26,532 bases of DNA, taken from contig DDWE01000031.1 of NCBI GenBank assembly GCA_002345625.1, positions 1-26,532 of the forward strand, given 5' to 3'. How positions within the stretch are numbered: the first letter of the stretch is position 1; each line of letters begins with the position of its first letter. Below the pieces are notes generated by a model. The model did no database searches. It was not told the origin of the DNA and saw only the letters and a program-made list of their open reading frames with translations. The position numbers and the translations under genes are program-made. Origin of the DNA: Desulfuromonadaceae bacterium UBA2294 (lineage in GTDB: Bacteria; Desulfobacterota; Desulfuromonadia; Desulfuromonadales; UBA2294). Shown one piece after another: positions 23,877 to 26,532 of the stretch.

Positions 23877-24782
23877 CTACAACTCGCCGGTGACGCGATT
23901 GCGCCCGTCCCGCTTGCTCTGATACATCAACGCATCTGCGCGCTCCAGAAGGCTGTCCACTGTATCCGCAGGGGCAGCACAGGCAGCGCCGATAGAGACC
24001 GTGACCTGCAACAGGCCGGCATCAACCACTAACCCGGACTGTTCAATCATATGCCGGTAACGATCGGCGATCTGCAGGATTTTTTGCGCATCGACATTAG
24101 CGATTATCGCGACAAACTCCTCCCCCCCCCAGCGCCCGACCGTGTCGAAAGAGCGGGAGCAGTTGGCCATGGTTCGGGCGACCATTTTGAGGACCGCATC
24201 GCCGACCTCATGACCGTGCTGGTCATTGAACAGCTTGAAGTGATCAATATCGAAAAACAGAACCCCGAACGGCCAACCGTAACGGTGCAGCTCTTCCAGT
24301 TGCCGATGCAGGGCGTTCTCCAGAAAACGCCGGTTTGGCAGTGCGGTCAAAGGATCGAGAAAAGCCATATTCTGCAGATCTTCGATCCGCTGCTGGTCTG
24401 CCGTGCGGGTGGTGTTGTCGCTGAAAATCTCCACCGCGCCGATGATCGAGCCACTGGCATTGCGAATCGGCGACGCGCTCACCTTGACCGGAACCCGATG
24501 ACCGTCCTTGTGATGCATATAAATTTCAGATTGCCGTTCCTTGCCATCGATCATTGTCGAGCCCAATGGACATCCGTCGATGCACAGTTGACACCCTCTG
24601 GCGTCGACGTGAACCAGGATATTATCCCGACACCCCCGGCCGATGACCTCGGCAGCACTGTACCCGCTCAGGCGCTCAGCCCCCTTGTTCCAGTAGGTGA
24701 TCACCCGGTTTTGGTCGACAAAATAGACTCCATCATAAAGGTTATCGAGTAATTGTCGGAAAAAAGCCTCGTCATGCCACAT
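23877..24782 (-). CDS. PAS-GGDEF diguanylate cyclase
   Basis: A 301-residue soluble enzyme expected to make cyclic di-GMP. The PAS domain (about 5-125) carries an unusual cysteine set, Cys51, Cys64, Cys67 and Cys71, within the segment from GRGCRDN to CQLCIDGCPL. The GGDEF domain (about 135-300) has DPLTALPNRR, FFDIDHFKLFND, the active-site motif GGEEF (219-223) and, five residues before it, the RxxD inhibitory site (Arg210-Asp213), so product feedback is likely. ATG 24782 is preceded by GGGAGGTG at ideal spacing; upstream in-frame codons to 24824 are not needed. It follows rnc by 66 bp and is probably in the same transcript. The two domains are clear; the signal is unknown. Confidence 0.92.
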   Translation of the reverse strand: MWHDEAFFRQLLDNLYDGVYFVDQNRVITYWNKGAERLSGYSAAEVIGRGCRDNILVHVDARGCQLCIDGCPLGSTMIDGKERQSEIYMHHKDGHRVPVKVSASPIRNASGSIIGAVEIFSDNTTRTADQQRIEDLQNMAFLDPLTALPNRRFLENALHRQLEELHRYGWPFGVLFFDIDHFKLFNDQHGHEVGDAVLKMVARTMANCSRSFDTVGRWGGEEFVAIIANVDAQKILQIADRYRHMIEQSGLVVDAGLLQVTVSIGAACAAPADTVDSLLERADALMYQSKRDGRNRVTGEL

Positions 24783-24848
24783 GGTGCACCTCCCTGCCAA
24801 AGGGGACAAACGGCCGTCCATCATAAAAAAAGCAGCAAAGCGACACCG

Positions 24849-25541
24849 CTACTCAGCGAATCTTGCGTAGGCAGCGGCAGCGGCCTGTTGCTCGGCCGCC
24901 TTCTTGGTCCGCCCCTCCCCGCGGCCACGGGACTCACCGTCGACGCGGACTTCAACCACATAGCTTGGATCGTGATCAGGACCGGTGACCTGCAGGGGGA
25001 AGTATTCCGGCGTTCGGCCATACCGCTTCTGGCAAACCTCCTGCAGCAAGGTTTTGAAATCGAGATCATATTGACGCCTGGCGGCAAGATCGAGCAGCGG
25101 ACAGAACAGTGCCTCAATCACCTGACTCGCTGCGGCAAAACCGCCATCGAGAAAGACCGCCCCGAACAGGGCCTCGATCACATCGGCAAGCAGGCTGTCC
25201 TTGCCGGCACCGCCACTGCGGCGCTCGCCACGCCCGAGACGCAGACAGGGTCCGAGATCAAGCTGACGGGCGATTCCGGCCAGACTCTTTTCGTTGACCA
25301 GCTCGGCGCGCATCCGGGTCAGCTCACCTTCCGGCAGATCAGGATAGGCGACAAAAGCGGCGGCACCGACAACGAGATCGAGAACGGCGTCGCCGAGAAA
25401 TTCCAGTCGTTCATTGCAGGGGGCTATCCCGGCGGACATTTCGTTACTGAACGACTTGTGGGTCAGGGCCTCCTGCAGCAGCGATGCCGCCAGAAAGCGA
25501 TAACCAATTTTCTCCTGCAATGCAGCAAGGAGCTCCTCCAT
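24849..25541 (-). CDS. rnc: Ribonuclease III
   Basis: A 230-residue double-strand-specific endonuclease that processes rRNA precursors and structured mRNAs. The catalytic signature NERLEFLGDAVLDL (43-56) with its acidic residues is intact, and the second acidic site lies in DVIEALFGAVFLDGGF. The C-terminal double-stranded-RNA-binding domain (about 158-228) has DFKTLLQEVCQ, YVVEVRVDGES and RTKKAAEQQAAAAAY. Length is normal. ATG 25541 has AAGGA seven bases upstream. It leads a probable rnc-cyclase-era-der transcript. Placement of rnc next to era is conserved in many bacteria. Confidence 0.97.
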   Translation of the reverse strand: MEELLAALQEKIGYRFLAASLLQEALTHKSFSNEMSAGIAPCNERLEFLGDAVLDLVVGAAAFVAYPDLPEGELTRMRAELVNEKSLAGIARQLDLGPCLRLGRGERRSGGAGKDSLLADVIEALFGAVFLDGGFAAASQVIEALFCPLLDLAARRQYDLDFKTLLQEVCQKRYGRTPEYFPLQVTGPDHDPSYVVEVRVDGESRGRGEGRTKKAAEQQAAAAAYARFAE

Positions 25542-25590
25542 GCGTCGATCCTTTCATCACTCACTGATCAATATCCGGCACAGCCTGGCG

Positions 25591-25620
25591 AGTATACATG
25601 GAGACCGGTGCATTATTCAA
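25591..25620 (-). promoter_or_regulatory. Promoter of rnc
   Basis: On the minus strand TTGAAT (25615-25620), an 18-base spacer and TATACT (25591-25596). The -10 box matches five of six consensus bases. The leader to the rnc ATG would be about 45 bases. Confidence 0.62.
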
Positions 25621-25650
25621 CTTAAACGGCCGTTTCCAGCCCCTTTCTCC

Positions 25651-25679
25651 TTGCTTCACTGCATGGTCGAACGTATAAT
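25651..25679 (+). promoter_or_regulatory. Promoter of tmk
   Basis: TTGCTT (25651-25656), a 17-base spacer and a perfect TATAAT (25674-25679). It is divergent from the rnc promoter, with the two -35 boxes about 30 bases apart. The tmk leader would be about 38 bases. Confidence 0.65.
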
Positions 25680-25723
25680 GCTCAACCTTGATCAACTCTC
25701 CCCGGCAGGCAGATAATAGCGGC

Positions 25724-26371
25724 ATGTTTATTACATTCGAAGGTATCGAAGGCTCCGGCAAAACGACCCAGATCGCCCTGCTCGCCGAGTGGCTCACCAC
25801 CCGGACCGGCAAGGTGCCGGTCTCGACCCGCGAGCCGGGCGGCTGCCCGATTGCCAACCAGATCCGCGGCATTCTGCTCGATTCCGCCAACCGGGACATG
25901 ACCGGGCGCGCCGAGCTGCTGCTGTATGCCGCCGCCCGCGCCCAGCATGTCGCCGAGGTGATTCGACCTGCCCTCGACCGCGGACAGGTTGTCCTGTGTG
26001 ACCGCTACTGTGACGCCACAGTCGCCTATCAGGGTTTCGGCCGGGGCTTGTCAAGAACCATGATCATGGAGTTGAACTGCCTGGCTACCGACGGCACCCT
26101 CCCCGACCTGACCCTGCTGCTCGATTTTGCACCGCAGACCGGTCTTGAGCGCGCCTGTCAGCGCAACGCCGCCACCAGTGGCCCCGATGAAGGGCGCTTT
26201 GAGCAGGAGGCCCTCGACTTTCATCAGCGGGTGCGCGACGGCTATCTGGCCCTGGCGGCTGAACACCCGCGTTTTCGCATCATCGATGCCACCGGGTCGC
26301 AACAAGACGTTGCCAAGCGTATCCGGGCAACCGTCGCCGACTACCTGCAAGCGAGGCACAATGACCTTTGA
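25724..26371 (+). CDS. tmk: Thymidylate kinase
   Basis: A 215-residue nucleotide kinase converting dTMP to dTDP in dTTP synthesis. The P-loop GIEGSGKTTQ (residues 7-16) opens the protein; the REPGG motif and CDRYCDATVAYQG (DRY motif) for dTMP binding follow, then the LID region with an RNAATSGPDEGRFEQEA stretch. The length is normal. I chose ATG 25724 because MFITFEGIEGSGK matches the family start; an in-frame ATG at 25688 is upstream but unneeded. The Shine-Dalgarno sequence is weak. The gene overlaps holB by 11 bp, an arrangement (tmk-holB) seen in many bacteria. Confidence 0.97.
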   Translation: MFITFEGIEGSGKTTQIALLAEWLTTRTGKVPVSTREPGGCPIANQIRGILLDSANRDMTGRAELLLYAAARAQHVAEVIRPALDRGQVVLCDRYCDATVAYQGFGRGLSRTMIMELNCLATDGTLPDLTLLLDFAPQTGLERACQRNAATSGPDEGRFEQEALDFHQRVRDGYLALAAEHPRFRIIDATGSQQDVAKRIRATVADYLQARHNDL

Positions 26372-26532
26372 GCGGATCCTCGGCCACGACCGACAGAAGA
26401 ATATCCTGCGCCGGGCTCTGGCCGCCGGCCGACTTGCCCATGCCTATCTGTTCGAAGGACCGGAGGGGGTCGGCAAACATCTGGTCGCCACCGCTCTGGC
26501 GCGGGCCATCTTCTGCGAAACCGGTCGTGGCT
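26361..26532 (+). CDS. holB: DNA polymerase III delta' subunit (5' part)
   Basis: The first 57 residues of a clamp-loader delta' subunit, cut by the window edge. The N-terminus MTFERILGHDRQKNILRRAL is followed by LAHAYLFEGPEGVGKHLVA, the P-loop region typical of HolB and DnaX-like proteins (GPEGVGKH). It starts inside the end of tmk with an 11-bp overlap in another frame, so translation is probably coupled. Only the AAA domain start can be seen, but context and motif leave little doubt. Confidence 0.9.
   Translation, partial: MTFERILGHDRQKNILRRALAAGRLAHAYLFEGPEGVGKHLVATALARAIFCETGRG

Noticed and set aside
23614..23922. A 102-codon plus-strand frame in the era upstream region
   Set aside because: It runs into the 3' end of the diguanylate cyclase gene on the other strand and resembles no family; no ribosome binding site.
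1..26532. Mobile element, genomic island or CRISPR array
   Set aside because: No transposase, integrase, tRNA target, spaced repeats or abrupt change in composition was seen; the genes are core or well integrated.

Overview
The window looks like a chromosomal segment of a Gram-negative deltaproteobacterium of the Desulfuromonadales/Geobacter type. I infer this from the gene families and their order (leuS-lptE-holA beside rpsT and murJ; rnc-era-der; a che cluster carrying HEAT-repeat, PATAN and zinc-ribbon proteins), not from a database search. LPS genes (a lipid A type acyltransferase, lptE) indicate an outer membrane. I see no tRNA, rRNA, insertion sequence, CRISPR array or prophage gene.

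Layout. Positions 1-3148 hold the end of an LpxL-type acyltransferase and trmL on the plus strand, meeting ogt and murJ on the minus strand tail to tail. Positions 3262-3652 are a self-contained rpsT unit with a good promoter, a TTG start and an intrinsic terminator. From 3737 to 25541 every gene is on the minus strand. Read in transcription order this block is rnc, a PAS-GGDEF diguanylate cyclase, era and der, then a 13-gene chemosensory operon, then infA, leuS, lptE and holA. From 25651 the plus strand resumes with tmk and the start of holB, behind a promoter divergent from that of rnc.

The chemosensory operon (21186 down to 8199) is the most distinctive part. A strong sigma-70-like promoter just after der leads into: a PATAN-receiver-GAF-like protein, CheY, CheA, an ExeA-type AAA ATPase, a CheW with a proline-rich tail, a second CheY, a second CheW, a zinc-ribbon pseudo-receiver, a 675-residue HEAT-repeat protein, CheR, CheB, a coiled-coil GAF protein and a third CheY. 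Gaps are mostly below 35 bp, and cheA overlaps the ATPase gene by 8 bp. The cluster has a full kinase, adaptation and output set but no methyl-accepting receptor, no recognisable phosphatase and no flagellar gene. It therefore probably serves a receptor encoded elsewhere and a non-flagellar or specialised output. The ATPase, HEAT scaffold, PATAN and zinc-ribbon proteins are the parts whose roles are least understood.

The housekeeping genes cover translation (infA, leuS, rpsT, trmL), ribosome assembly (era, der), RNA processing (rnc), DNA replication (holA, holB, tmk), cell envelope (murJ, lptE, acyltransferase) and DNA repair (ogt). Both infA and rpsT appear to start with TTG behind strong Shine-Dalgarno sequences. 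The one stretch over 300 bases without a gene (23550-23876, between the diguanylate cyclase and era) holds a perfect 8-bp palindrome overlapping a weak promoter-like element, and a 43-codon open frame.
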